A stretch of DNA of 64,000 nucleotides from Marinobacterium sp. (GTDB lineage Bacteria; Pseudomonadota; Gammaproteobacteria; Pseudomonadales; Balneatricaceae): NCBI GenBank assembly GCA_030602245.1, contig JAUWAC010000003.1:62001-126000 (forward strand). The letters run 5' to 3'. Below are positions 44,952-54,036 of this stretch, piece by piece. The notes beneath the pieces were generated by a model, which made no database searches, was not told where the DNA came from, and worked only from the letters and a program-made list of their open reading frames with translations. Within the stretch, counting starts at the first letter, position 1. Each line of letters starts with the position of its first letter. Both the position numbers and the translations under genes were made by a program.

Positions 44952-46670
44952 ATGTCCAACACTGACGCTCCCACCTCTTTTGGTGATCTGGGACTTTCTT
45001 CCGCTATTCTCCAGGCACTGGCCGAGGTCGGCTACGAAACCCCCTCCCCGATCCAGGCCGGCGCGATTCCGCCGCTGCTGGAAGGCCGCGATATTCTCGG
45101 TCAGGCACAGACCGGTACCGGCAAGACGGCCGCATTCGCACTGCCACTGCTGCAGCGCATCGACACCTCAAAACAGCACCCGCAACTGCTGATTCTGGCC
45201 CCGACCCGTGAACTCGCGCTTCAGGTCGCCGAGGCCTGCGACAAGTATTCACGCCACCTGAACGGCCTGCGCACGCTGTCGATCTACGGTGGCCAGGGCT
45301 ACGACAGCCAGCTGCGCGCGCTGCGTCGCGGCGTTCAGGTCATCATCGGCACCCCGGGCCGCGTCATGGATCACGTCCGTCGCGGTACTCTGGAACTGGA
45401 TCGTCTGCAGACGCTCGTCCTCGACGAGGCCGATGAAATGCTGCGCATGGGCTTCATCGACGATGTCGAGTGGATCCTGCAGCACACCCCGCCGCAGCGC
45501 CAGATCGCACTGTTCTCGGCCACCATGCCGTCCGCGATTCGCCGGATTGCCGACAACTACCTGCAGGACCCGGCGCTGATCAAGATCGCCGCTCAGACCG
45601 CCACCGCCAGCACCATTCGCCAGCGCGTCTGGACCGTGCGCGGCATGAGCAAACTGGCGGCGCTGACCCGCCTGCTCGAGCTGCAGGAGCATGAAGCGAG
45701 CCTGATCTTCGTGCGCACCAAAACCGCCACCGAAGAGCTGGCCGAGCAGCTGACGGCAGCCGGTTTCCCGGCAGCGGCACTGCATGGCGATATCGCCCAG
45801 CAGCAGCGCGAGCGTATCGTTGAGAAGCTCAAGCGCGGCGAGCTGGACATCGTCATCGCCACCGATGTGGTTGCCCGCGGCCTCGACGTCGAGCGCATCA
45901 GCCACGTCATCAACTATGACATCCCGTACGATGCCGAATCCTACATCCACCGTATCGGCCGTACCGGCCGTGCCGGTCGTCAGGGTGATGCGATTCTGTT
46001 CGTCGCGCCGCGCGAACAGCGCCTGCTGAGCCAGATCGAGCGTACCACGCGCCAGCCGCTGGAACCGCTGAAGCTGCCGACCGCGAAAGAGATCAACCAG
46101 ATCCGTATCGATCGTCTCAAGGAGCGCGTGCGGGCCGCCGCCGAGCAGCCGAGGGTCGAGCAGTTTACGTCGCTGATCGAGTCCCTGACGCAGGGTGAGG
46201 ATGCGCTGGACCCGGCCAAGGCCTGCGCCGCGGCGCTGTCCCTGCTGTACGCCGACCAGCCGTTTCTGCTGGACGAAAACGAGCCGGATCCGAACGAGCT
46301 GCGTGCCCGCCGCGAGCGCCGCGACGACAGCCGTGGCGAGCGCAAGAAGCCGGTACGTTCCGGCCCGCCGGCGGAAGGGATGGAGCGTTACTGGATCGGC
46401 GTCGGCTACCAGCACGGCGTCAAGCCGGGCAACATCGTCGGCGCCATCGCCAACGAGGCCGGCCTTGAGAGCCGCAACATCGGTCGCATCAACATCAGCG
46501 ATGAGTTCAGCACCGTCGATCTGCCGCGCGGCATGACCAACGAAACGATGCAGACCCTCAAGCGCGCCCGTATCTGCGGTCAGCGTCTGGATATCCGTCC
46601 CTGGGTCGAAAACCGGGGTGGCGATAACCGCCGCAGCGGCCGCCGGGCGCCGCAGCGCCGCGCCGGCTGA
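44952..46670 (+). CDS. deaD: ATP-dependent RNA helicase DeaD (CsdA type)
   Basis: A 572-aa DEAD-box helicase that remodels structured RNA in ribosome assembly and cold adaptation. All motifs are intact: Q motif (YETPSPIQAGAIP), AQTGTGKT, PTRELALQ, TPGR, DEAD in LDEADEML, SAT in FSATMPS, ARGLD and HRIGRTGRAG. The C-terminal part has a basic linker (RRERRDDSRGERKKP), a DbpA-type RNA-binding domain (WIGVGYQHGVKPGNIVGAI) and an Arg/Gly-rich tail. The ATG at MSNTDAPTSFGDLG is preferred over an upstream TTG. The leader of roughly 70-80 nt may carry regulation, as in other deaD genes. Confidence 0.95.
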   Translation: MSNTDAPTSFGDLGLSSAILQALAEVGYETPSPIQAGAIPPLLEGRDILGQAQTGTGKTAAFALPLLQRIDTSKQHPQLLILAPTRELALQVAEACDKYSRHLNGLRTLSIYGGQGYDSQLRALRRGVQVIIGTPGRVMDHVRRGTLELDRLQTLVLDEADEMLRMGFIDDVEWILQHTPPQRQIALFSATMPSAIRRIADNYLQDPALIKIAAQTATASTIRQRVWTVRGMSKLAALTRLLELQEHEASLIFVRTKTATEELAEQLTAAGFPAAALHGDIAQQQRERIVEKLKRGELDIVIATDVVARGLDVERISHVINYDIPYDAESYIHRIGRTGRAGRQGDAILFVAPREQRLLSQIERTTRQPLEPLKLPTAKEINQIRIDRLKERVRAAAEQPRVEQFTSLIESLTQGEDALDPAKACAAALSLLYADQPFLLDENEPDPNELRARRERRDDSRGERKKPVRSGPPAEGMERYWIGVGYQHGVKPGNIVGAIANEAGLESRNIGRINISDEFSTVDLPRGMTNETMQTLKRARICGQRLDIRPWVENRGGDNRRSGRRAPQRRAG

Positions 46671-46732
46671 CGCTCGTTGAGCTGAGCAACGGGCAAGGGA
46701 TACTGCAGGAGACAATACCGGGGATAATAAAA

Positions 46733-46760
46733 GGGGGTATCCGCCGAATACCCCCGTTTT
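46733..46760 (+). terminator. Rho-independent terminator of deaD
   Basis: GGGGGTAT and ATACCCCC form an 8-bp stem with a 7-nt loop, followed by GTTTT and preceded by AAAA, so it can work in both directions. Confidence 0.8.
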
Positions 46761-46835
46761 GCCGGAACGATTCCGGCGAAGGACCATGCCTGAGCATGGA
46801 GGTCATGGATGCCTGCTGTCACAACACCTGTTGTG
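46761..46835. other. Cluster of three perfect hairpins downstream of deaD
   Basis: Immediately after the deaD terminator come GCCGGAA-CGA-TTCCGGC (46761-46777), CCATGC-CTGA-GCATGG (46784-46799, extendable by GACC/GGTC with a bulge) and CACAACA-CC-TGTTGTG (46820-46835). The 227-bp gap between the convergent deaD and GIY-YIG genes has no ORF of interest. The cluster could be a structured 3' UTR or a small RNA. Confidence 0.45.
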
Positions 46836-46897
46836 TTGACACCTTCGCAGTATAGCCGAGCCTCAGGGCTCTGCTGCCCCGCTCAGCTGAAACATTT

Positions 46898-47275
46898 TCA
46901 CGTCGTTTTGATGTCACTGAAAGCCCCGTACGACGGGGCTTTCGCCGTTTCAGGCACGGCATCGTCAGCGGCGTTGCAAAGCGTCGGCGAATGCACGCAC
47001 TCAGCCCGACGCTGCGATGCGGCGGCGGTGCCGATCAGACGCACTTTCGCTGCGCGTCGCAGCTGCTTGATCTGGTACTCACGCTTGAGCGCTGTACTGC
47101 GATCCGGCTGTGCTTCGAGCCAGACCATGGCGACCGGACGCCGTGCACGGGTGTAGCGTGCCCCCAACCGGTTACACTCGTTGTGCTCGCGCTCGCGCCG
47201 CTGCGGATCGGTGGTGACGCCGGTGTAGAAACTGCCATCGGCACAGCGCACAATATAGACATACCAGGTTTGCAT
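46898..47275 (-). CDS. GIY-YIG nuclease-superfamily protein (UPF0213-like)
   Basis: A 125-aa protein with the GIY-YIG motif WYVYIVRCADGSFYTGVTTD, the Arg in QRREREHNECN and the following Tyr/Arg-rich strand RYTRARRPVAMVW. Such stand-alone domains are common and of unknown function; nuclease activity is assumed from the family. Typical members end near residue 95. The last 30 or so residues here are unlike the family and overlap a strong hairpin. It is divergent from trmN6. Confidence 0.85.
   Translation of the reverse strand: MQTWYVYIVRCADGSFYTGVTTDPQRREREHNECNRLGARYTRARRPVAMVWLEAQPDRSTALKREYQIKQLRRAAKVRLIGTAAASQRRAECVHSPTLCNAADDAVPETAKAPSYGAFSDIKTT
46919..46943 (-). terminator. Terminator-like hairpin inside the 3' end of the GIY-YIG gene
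   Basis: GAAAGCCCCG and CGGGGCTTTC form a perfect 10-bp stem around a 5-nt loop. It lies 21 nt before the annotated stop. The T-run is weak in both directions. Confidence 0.45.
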
Positions 47276-47328
47276 GGCGCGAGTGTGCCAGCATGCCGAC
47301 GTTCAGGCCAGTCCGACAATCCCCGCCG

Positions 47329-48072
47329 ATGACAAAACGCCAGCGCCAACGCCATTTTCAGTGTCAGCAGTTTCGCATCGATCAGAGCGATGCGGCGATG
47401 AAAGTCACTACCGATGCCTGCGCCCTCGCGGCCTGGGTGCCGCTTGAGCACGCCCGACGCATCCTTGATATCGGCACCGGCACCGGCGTGCTGGCGCTGT
47501 TTGCGGCGCAGCGTGCGACACAGGCGCAGGTCGATGCGATCGAGTTCGAGCCTCAGGCCGCCCGCCAGGCAGCCGCCAACTTCGCGGCGAGCCCGTTTGC
47601 CGAGCGCCTGCAGCTGATCGAAGGTGATGTGCGCCGCTACCGTACATGCCGTTACGACACGATCCTGTGCAATCCACCGTTCTTCAGCGGCTCCACCGTC
47701 AACCGCTGCGATCGACTGGCCAGCGCACGACATGATCTGAGCCTGTCGCTGACCGATCTGCTCGCGGCGATCGCCGCACTGCTGACAGCCAACGGCTGTG
47801 CCTGGCTGCTGTTGCCGGTCGACAGCGCCCAGCGCGCCGAAGCCGCGTGCGCACAGTTCGGCCTTCACCTGCGCGAGCGCCGGGCGCTGATCAGCCAGCC
47901 GGGCGATGCTCCGCATCGGTTGATTCTGGGGCTGAGTCCTGAACCCGGGCCGCTGCTCGAGGCGTCACTGACACTCTACCGCGAGCACCCGATACACAGC
48001 GCCGACGCCGGCGCCCTGTTCTATCCGTTCTACACCCGGCTGCGCTGCGAGGCACCGGAATGGACGCGCTGA
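47329..48072 (+). CDS. trmN6: tRNA1(Val) (adenine(37)-N6)-methyltransferase
   Basis: A 247-aa SAM-dependent methyltransferase (YfiC/TrmN6) that makes m6A37 in tRNA(Val). The N-terminal FQCQQFRIDQSDAAMKVTTD followed by ACALAAWV is the family signature. Motif I is ILDIGTGTGVLALFAA and the catalytic NPPF motif is present in ILCNPPFFSGS. The start at MTKRQRQRHF is chosen over an ATG 12 codons earlier because the latter overlaps the promoter region shared with the divergent GIY-YIG gene. The C-terminal segment ends FYPFYTRLR. Confidence 0.9.
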   Translation: MTKRQRQRHFQCQQFRIDQSDAAMKVTTDACALAAWVPLEHARRILDIGTGTGVLALFAAQRATQAQVDAIEFEPQAARQAAANFAASPFAERLQLIEGDVRRYRTCRYDTILCNPPFFSGSTVNRCDRLASARHDLSLSLTDLLAAIAALLTANGCAWLLLPVDSAQRAEAACAQFGLHLRERRALISQPGDAPHRLILGLSPEPGPLLEASLTLYREHPIHSADAGALFYPFYTRLRCEAPEWTR

Positions 48073-48305
48073 CAACGATTTACGACTTTTTTGCAACGAC
48101 GCCAATCCATTTCCGGTACGAAAAGACGGTTCAGGTCAGTCCCTGCAACGGGTAAACTACGCCGCAATCCTGTGCAGTCTCACGCGCACTGACCCTCTGC
48201 TTCGCTTAGGGATGACATCCGGGGCCGTCAGGTTCCAACGCCCCTGCAGCCACGCACGATCGACCGCAACCCATCGCTGCACACTCACTTTGTCGGAGCA
48301 TGTCG

Positions 48306-49550
48306 ATGCATACCCTGTTGCTGCTGATCGCGGGCGTGGCCTTCCTGTCGATCGTTCTGGAAGACGTGGTGCACGTCAACAAGGCCAAAACCACCCTGTT
48401 TTTCGGCACCCTGGCGTGGTTGCTGATATTCCTGTTCCCCGAGGCGGGCATGACGCACGATCTGGTGCGGGAAAAGCTGGATGAAAACCTGCTCGAAATC
48501 GCCTCTCTCTGGCTGTTCCTGATGGCGGCGATGACATTCGTCGCCTTTCTCAACCATCAGGGCCTGATCGAAACCCTGATCTACAAGGCACTGCCCCGAC
48601 GGGTCGGTGAGCGCAAGCTGATGTTCATGGTGGCGGGCTTTGCATTTCTGTTCTCGTCGCTGTCGGACAACATCACGGCAACGCTGGTCTCGATCGCGCT
48701 GGTTCTGTCCCTGCGCATGGACGCCCGCAAGACGCTGCGCTTTGCGGTGATGGTGGTGTTTGCCGTCAACTCCGGCGGCGTCGCGCTGATCACCGGAGAC
48801 GTGACGACGCTGATGATCTTCATGGCCGGCAAGGTGGCGATTCAGGATCTGCTGTTCCTGTCGCTGCCGGCGCTTGTGAGCGTCATGCTGCTGGCGGCGA
48901 TGCTGGCGCGACCGCTCAAGGGTGAAGTGGAGATCATCCCCACCGAACGGCGTGACGACCGTGTCGGCAAGGTGATTGCGGCGATCTTCCTGCTCACCAT
49001 CGTCAGCACCATCATTCTCAACGTCATCGCCGGTGTGCCGCCGGTGCTGACCTTCCTGTTCGGACTCTCGATCATGTTTCTGGTCGGCCGCATCGGCTAC
49101 AAGGATGACGAACGCGAAAGTCTGCTCGACTACATCCGTGTCATCGAGTACGACACGCTGCTGTTCTTCCTCGGGATTCTGCTGCTGGTGGGGATGCTCA
49201 AGGAGATCGGCGTACTGAACTCACTGGTGGGCGTGTACGAGCTGCTGCCGACCACGGCCGCCAACTTTGTCATGGGCCTGCTGTCGTCGCTGGTCGATAA
49301 CGTCCCGCTCACCGCTGCCCTGCTGAAGGCCAATATCGGCATGAGTCCGAGCCAGTGGCTGTCGCTGACCTATGCCGTTGGCGTGGGCGGCTCGCTGCTG
49401 GTGATCGGCTCGGCCGCCGGCATCGTGGCGATGAGCAAGGTCGAAGCGGTCACCTTCGGCAGCTTCGCCCGGTACTCGCTCTACCTGCTGGTCGCGTTCG
49501 GGGCCGGCTTTGCCGGCAGTTACGCCGTCGGGCATCTGCTGCACGGCTGA
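48306..49550 (+). CDS. nhaD: Na+/H+ antiporter NhaD
   Basis: A 414-aa inner-membrane sodium/proton antiporter of the NhaD/ArsB-like IT superfamily, typical of marine and halophilic bacteria. About 11-13 hydrophobic segments are visible. Family motifs include FLFSSLSDNITATLVSIALV, VNSGGVALITGDVTTLMIF and SSLVDNVPLTAALLKANI, each with a broken-helix Asn/Asp-Asn pair. GGAG lies seven nt before this ATG; an ATG two codons earlier is only one nt from the GGAG. The 233-bp upstream gap contains no recognised riboswitch. Confidence 0.94.
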   Translation: MHTLLLLIAGVAFLSIVLEDVVHVNKAKTTLFFGTLAWLLIFLFPEAGMTHDLVREKLDENLLEIASLWLFLMAAMTFVAFLNHQGLIETLIYKALPRRVGERKLMFMVAGFAFLFSSLSDNITATLVSIALVLSLRMDARKTLRFAVMVVFAVNSGGVALITGDVTTLMIFMAGKVAIQDLLFLSLPALVSVMLLAAMLARPLKGEVEIIPTERRDDRVGKVIAAIFLLTIVSTIILNVIAGVPPVLTFLFGLSIMFLVGRIGYKDDERESLLDYIRVIEYDTLLFFLGILLLVGMLKEIGVLNSLVGVYELLPTTAANFVMGLLSSLVDNVPLTAALLKANIGMSPSQWLSLTYAVGVGGSLLVIGSAAGIVAMSKVEAVTFGSFARYSLYLLVAFGAGFAGSYAVGHLLHG

Positions 49551-49579
49551 GCCGGGTCGGCACAGGCGCTGCCGCTGAC

Positions 49580-49639
49580 GGCGGCAGCCTCCACGGCCGC
49601 AGCCTCCACTGCGGCAACTCCCACTGTGGCAGCCCGCAC
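49580..49639. repeat. Four degenerate 15-bp tandem repeats between nhaD and cysG
   Basis: Successive units are GGCGGCAGCCTCCAC, GGCCGCAGCCTCCAC, TGCGGCAACTCCCAC and TGTGGCAGCCCGCAC. They lie in the 111-bp gap between the convergent stop codons of nhaD and cysG. Confidence 0.75.
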
Positions 49640-49661
49640 ACCGATCGCGCCGTCGTTACGC

Positions 49662-51068
49662 TCAGCCGTCGGCCTGCTCCCCTTCCGTACAGCCAAACCA
49701 GGCCAGCCGCGACTGCAGCGCCACCACCTCACCAACGATGATGATGGCCGGTGCCGGCAGCTGCGCGTGCTGCTGCCGGGCGACGATATCGTCCAGACGG
49801 CCGGTCAGCACACGCTGCTCCGGTGAAGTCCCCTGCGAAACGATCGCCACCGGCGTATCACCCGGCTTGCCGTGTGCCATGAGCCCGGCACACAGCTGCT
49901 CCAGCGTGTGCAGGCCCATGTAAAACACGATGGTCTGATTCGGGTGTACCAGTTCGTCGAACTTCAGATCAGAGGTACGGTTCTTCAGCTGGCCGGTGAC
50001 GAACTTGACCGACTGCGCGTATTCCCGGTGCGTCAGCGGAATACCGGCATAGGTGGAACAGGCGCTGGCCGCGGTAATGCCGGGCACCACCTGAAACGGA
50101 ATGCCGTTCGCCTTCAGCTCCTCGATCTCTTCACCGCCGCGACCGAAAATGAACGGGTCGCCGCCTTTCAGGCGCACCACCCGACGGCCCTTGCGGGCAT
50201 GCTCGACCAGCAGCGCATTGATCCCCTGTTGCGGCAGACTGTGATCGTCACGTTTCTTGCCGACATAGATCAGGTCCGCATCGCGCCGGCACAGGTCCAG
50301 CACCTGCGGCGACACCAGCCGGTCGTACACGACCACATCGGCCTGCTGCATCAGCCGCAGCGCCTTGAACGTCAGCAGTTCGGGATCACCGGGGCCGGCA
50401 CCGACCAGATACACCTCGCCAACACCACGCCCCTCATCAGCCGTATCGAGCGCCTGTTCGAGCAGCCCAGCGGCCTCCTCGTCACGTCCGGCGAACACCC
50501 GCTCGGCCACTTCACCCTGCAGAATCTCTTCCCAGAACTTGCGCCGCGCGTTCACGCTGCTGAAGCGAGCCTTGACCCGGTCGCGGAAACCACCGACCAG
50601 CTTGCCCAGACGGCTGTAACCGGACGGGATCAGCGTTTCCAGCCTGGCACGTAACAGCCGCGCCAGCACCGGTGACTGACCACCGGAGCTGATGCCGATG
50701 ACGATCGGCGAGCGGTCGACGATGGCCGGAAACACGAAGGTGCACAACGGCGGGTTGTCGACCACATTCACCGGCAGCGAGCGGGCCACGGCGTCGTAGT
50801 GCACACGCTCGTTGAGCGACTCATCATCGGTGGCCGCAATCACCAGCGCCACATCATCCAGCAGCGCCGAATGGTATTCGCCGATGATAACCTGACCACC
50901 ATGTCGCTCGATCAGCTCATCCAGCTCCGCATGCACCTCCCGCGACACGACGCGTACACACGCCCCGGCACGCACCAGCAGTCGGGCCTTGCGCAGCGCC
51001 ACGTCACCACCGCCGACCAGCAGCGCCTGACGATTTTTCAGATCAAAAAACAGCGGCAGGTAATCCAC
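49662..51068 (-). CDS. cysG: Siroheme synthase CysG
   Basis: A 468-aa trifunctional enzyme making siroheme from uroporphyrinogen III, the cofactor of the sulfite reductase encoded nearby. The N-terminal half (about 1-200) is the precorrin-2 dehydrogenase/ferrochelatase CysG(B), with [16 protein letters not shown] and the phosphoserine-type segment [15 protein letters not shown]. The C-terminal half (about 215-455) is the SAM-dependent methyltransferase CysG(A), with [35 protein letters not shown] and [19 protein letters not shown]. It is the last gene of the minus-strand sulfur cluster. Confidence 0.97.
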   Translation of the reverse strand: MDYLPLFFDLKNRQALLVGGGDVALRKARLLVRAGACVRVVSREVHAELDELIERHGGQVIIGEYHSALLDDVALVIAATDDESLNERVHYDAVARSLPVNVVDNPPLCTFVFPAIVDRSPIVIGISSGGQSPVLARLLRARLETLIPSGYSRLGKLVGGFRDRVKARFSSVNARRKFWEEILQGEVAERVFAGRDEEAAGLLEQALDTADEGRGVGEVYLVGAGPGDPELLTFKALRLMQQADVVVYDRLVSPQVLDLCRRDADLIYVGKKRDDHSLPQQGINALLVEHARKGRRVVRLKGGDPFIFGRGGEEIEELKANGIPFQVVPGITAASACSTYAGIPLTHREYAQSVKFVTGQLKNRTSDLKFDELVHPNQTIVFYMGLHTLEQLCAGLMAHGKPGDTPVAIVSQGTSPEQRVLTGRLDDIVARQQHAQLPAPAIIIVGEVVALQSRLAWFGCTEGEQADG

Positions 51069-51133
51069 CTGTTGTACTCCTGGATCTCAACCGGGATGGA
51101 GGGAATGGCGCCGGCCATGCCGGCGCCGTGCGC

Positions 51134-53257
51134 TCAGGGCATCCGCTGGTAGCGGTACAGCCCCTCGCCTTCGTCATCAGTGTAGATGCAATCAAAACCG
51201 CCTTCGGCCGGCAGCAGCTCGCAGCTGGCTTCATGGGCCGACAGTGACTGCCAGCTGTCGCTGCAGCTGTCACGGAACTCGCCACCCTGCACATCGAACA
51301 GCACGCGCTCACCGTAACGCTCCCAGCGGTAGTCATAGCGCAGGGTTTCACACTGCCCGGTGGCGTCGTATTCGACATAGCGCCCGGTGCCGTCGGCGTT
51401 GATGATCTCCTCACCGATCATCGGCGGCTGACCACAGTTCTGGTTCAGATCGCGCAGCTCGTAACGTCCCGGCAGCGCACCGGTCGTGCCCAGCGCCGGG
51501 TTCATCGGCAGCATCTCGACCCGGGCACTGCCGGCGGCACCAGCCGTCTCCAGATCGGTGACGTAGTGCAGTCGCATCGGCTGCGATGCCAGCACCTGAC
51601 GCACCCGCGCCTGCAACAGACAGAACTCGTCGTTGGCGCCGGCGAGCTGACTGAGCATCGAATCCGGCAACGTCGCAAACCACTGTGCAACGCGGGGGTA
51701 GTCCAGATGCAGCGCCGAGGTGCCATTGGGCGTCAGCGTCTCGCCGGCCAGCGCCGCAGCGGCACGGCTGCCCTGCTCACCGGCATAAAGCACCAGATGC
51801 TGCCCCTGCCGCCCGAGTGTTGCCGTCAGCCCCGGCGACAGGAAGCTCAGATCGACGTCGGTCAGGGCACCGTCGAGCGGCATTTTCGGCACCCGTCCGT
51901 TCGACTGCGGCACCACCGTGGTGTTGAACAGCGAGATCACCAGCTCCGGGTTTTCCGTCGCCAGACTGAACAGGAAATCGACACTGTCCGGTAATCCGCT
52001 GGCATCGGCAAAGCCGAGATCGTAGAGCGAGAAGCCGATACCCTTGATGCCCTGCATCATGCCGGTGACAACACCGAGCGGCGCCGGGCTCGTGGCCACC
52101 ATCTGCTGCTGCAACTGCTGCAGCCGCGGACACTGGAATGAGCGCTCACCCGCGCCACTCCAGAGCCTGGTCAGCGTCGGCACCAGCGCGTCCATGTCGA
52201 TGCCGAACCCGACACCGAGCATCTGCTCAGCGTCGAGGTGACCCGGCAGATGGCCACGCAGTGCCTGCAGCGGCTCACTGATCGCGGGCGCCGCGATCTC
52301 CAGCAGCGAGCGCATCTGCACGGTGACGCTGTCGCCGTCGACGCTCACCTGCTGATAGCCGGCCGAGAAGCGCGGTACCGCGGCAAACAGTCCGGCAATT
52401 TCATCGCGACAGCTCGCTTCCAGATCGGCGGTGAACGGATTCGGCTTGCCGCTGAGCCGGCGAATCTGCGCAACGTTGCGCGCCAGTCGGCTGTCGGTGG
52501 CTTCCAGCAACCCCTCGGCAATGCGCTGAATATGCACAAAACCGGCAAAGGTGTCGGTGTAGCCCTGCGCTTTCATCAGCTGAGTCAATTCGCCACTGTC
52601 CGCCAGCGAACGCGCCGGCGTACGCAGGCCGACCCGCTCCAGGCGGTCGGTTTCGCTGTCCAGCGATGAGAAGAAGGTGATGGTGGCCAGCCCGTCCTGC
52701 TGCGCGACGACCAGATCCAGATAGTCCGGTGCACCGGGGCGACTCAGACGCCAGCGCTTAAGCGCCGCGCCCTCCAGCGTTTCCGCCAGCGGTGCCACGC
52801 CGGATTGTTCGGTGATACCGCTCCAGACCTGTTCGAACGCGGCCTGATCCGCAATCGGCAGACGCAGCACCGGGAACAGTCCGTGCAGATAGATCGCCTG
52901 CTCACGCTCGACGTCGAGACCGTAGTGGGTATACAGCTCACCGTAGGTGCCGGCATGGGCCGAGAAGTCGAGCAGCAGCGCCTGCATCAGGCGCATACCC
53001 GGTGTCGACTCGTCCTGCTGCGCCTGCATCTCGGCGACCAGCTGCTCGAGCTGGCGCGGATCGAGACTGCCGATCGGGTAGTTGGCCATCCGCTCGACCA
53101 CCCCCGGATGCGCCCGGCCGCCGAAATAGAGCGCGGTATCCGCCGGCACGTAGGCGCTCAGTCCCTTGCGGCTTCCCAGGCTGCCCGACTGCCAGAACCA
53201 GGCCCCCGCCGCCACGACAGCCGCCAGGATCAATGTGGGTATCGCCAGTTTTCTCAT
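51134..53257 (-). CDS. Uncharacterised 707-aa periplasmic/membrane-anchored protein
   Basis: An N-terminal signal anchor (KLAIPTLILAAVVAAGAWFW) is followed by a large, probably periplasmic domain with no further membrane segment. The opening GLSAYVPADTALYFGGRAHP recalls DUF3352-type proteins (the PADT-x-LY motif), but I cannot confirm family membership. The C-terminal third has several Cys residues and aromatic-rich strands (YVEYDATGQCETLRYDYRWE). It lies between cysH and cysG on the same strand, though a terminator after cysH separates it from the upstream genes. The start is chosen at the anchor; a 12-codon longer reading adds nothing recognisable. Function unknown. Confidence 0.75.
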   Translation of the reverse strand: MRKLAIPTLILAAVVAAGAWFWQSGSLGSRKGLSAYVPADTALYFGGRAHPGVVERMANYPIGSLDPRQLEQLVAEMQAQQDESTPGMRLMQALLLDFSAHAGTYGELYTHYGLDVEREQAIYLHGLFPVLRLPIADQAAFEQVWSGITEQSGVAPLAETLEGAALKRWRLSRPGAPDYLDLVVAQQDGLATITFFSSLDSETDRLERVGLRTPARSLADSGELTQLMKAQGYTDTFAGFVHIQRIAEGLLEATDSRLARNVAQIRRLSGKPNPFTADLEASCRDEIAGLFAAVPRFSAGYQQVSVDGDSVTVQMRSLLEIAAPAISEPLQALRGHLPGHLDAEQMLGVGFGIDMDALVPTLTRLWSGAGERSFQCPRLQQLQQQMVATSPAPLGVVTGMMQGIKGIGFSLYDLGFADASGLPDSVDFLFSLATENPELVISLFNTTVVPQSNGRVPKMPLDGALTDVDLSFLSPGLTATLGRQGQHLVLYAGEQGSRAAAALAGETLTPNGTSALHLDYPRVAQWFATLPDSMLSQLAGANDEFCLLQARVRQVLASQPMRLHYVTDLETAGAAGSARVEMLPMNPALGTTGALPGRYELRDLNQNCGQPPMIGEEIINADGTGRYVEYDATGQCETLRYDYRWERYGERVLFDVQGGEFRDSCSDSWQSLSAHEASCELLPAEGGFDCIYTDDEGEGLYRYQRMP

Positions 53258-53347
53258 CAGCCTCTCTCCCTGAAACGAGATCCGCAATCTCATGATCGAT
53301 CAGCGGATTCTAACGCAGCGGCGCCGCCGGCGTGACCGTCAAAGACG

Positions 53348-53378
53348 AAAAAGCCGGACGGTGGTGGACGTCCGGCTT
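53348..53378 (-). terminator. Rho-independent terminator of cysH
   Basis: AAGCCGGACG and CGTCCGGCTT pair over 10 bp around an 8-nt loop. On the minus strand they are followed by TTTTTCGTC. It lies 22 nt past the cysH stop. Confidence 0.85.
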
Positions 53379-53400
53379 GATTTCGGTCAGGCCGACCGCC

Positions 53401-54024
53401 TCAGAGCTGGGTGTGCAGACCGCACTCGCGGGTCTCCAGCGCCTTGGTCGGATCGAAATAATCGGTCTCGTTGGGCAGCCCGTGCGCCTGCAGGTAGGCA
53501 TCCATATCCGCCTCGCTCCAGTTGAACAGCGGTGCCACCTTGATCACGCCATCCTTGCTGGCGGTGACGATATCGAGCGACTGGCGGAATTCGGTCTGGT
53601 CCTTGCGGATCGCATTGAACCAGAGATCCGGCTTGAGCTCGGCCAGGGCACGCTGGAACGGTTCCAGTTTCACCTGCCGGGTAAACTCCTCGTGCAGCGG
53701 ATCGTCGATATCCGGTATCCCCTTCATCAGCACGTTGCGACGCGCTGCCGTCATCTGCGGAATGTAGGTGACGATATTCAGCTTCAGATCCTTGATCAGC
53801 TGCTCCGCAAACCGGTACGTCGCCGAAGTGTTGTAACCGGAATCAACCCAGAGCACCCGGATATCGGGCTTAAGCTGCGTCACCATGTGCAGAATCACCG
53901 CCTCATAGGGACGGAAATTGGTTGTTACCAACGGATTCTGCGCCTGATCGAGGCCCCACTGGATGATCTCCTGCGGCGTTTTCCCCGCCAGCGCAGCGTT
54001 AGCTGCCGCCAGATCGATGCTCAT
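53401..54024 (-). CDS. cysH: Phosphoadenylylsulfate (PAPS) reductase
   Basis: A 207-aa enzyme that reduces PAPS to sulfite using thioredoxin or glutaredoxin. The C-terminal catalytic motif ECGLHTQL is intact. The WVDSGYNTSATYRFAEQL segment corresponds to the DTGYxFxETYRF block. The Cys pairs that bind [4Fe-4S] in APS-specific reductases are absent, so PAPS is the expected substrate. The protein is shorter than E. coli CysH (244 aa), and the PP-loop region reads TTNFRPYEAVILH rather than SSSFG. It ends the cysI-DUF934-cysH run, 12 nt after the DUF934 gene. Confidence 0.88.
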   Translation of the reverse strand: MSIDLAAANAALAGKTPQEIIQWGLDQAQNPLVTTNFRPYEAVILHMVTQLKPDIRVLWVDSGYNTSATYRFAEQLIKDLKLNIVTYIPQMTAARRNVLMKGIPDIDDPLHEEFTRQVKLEPFQRALAELKPDLWFNAIRKDQTEFRQSLDIVTASKDGVIKVAPLFNWSEADMDAYLQAHGLPNETDYFDPTKALETRECGLHTQL

Positions 54025-54036
54025 GTTTGTTCTCCC

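Noticed and set aside
48073-48305. Sodium riboswitch or other leader RNA before nhaD
   Set aside because: I could not identify a conserved fold or motif in the 233-bp gap.
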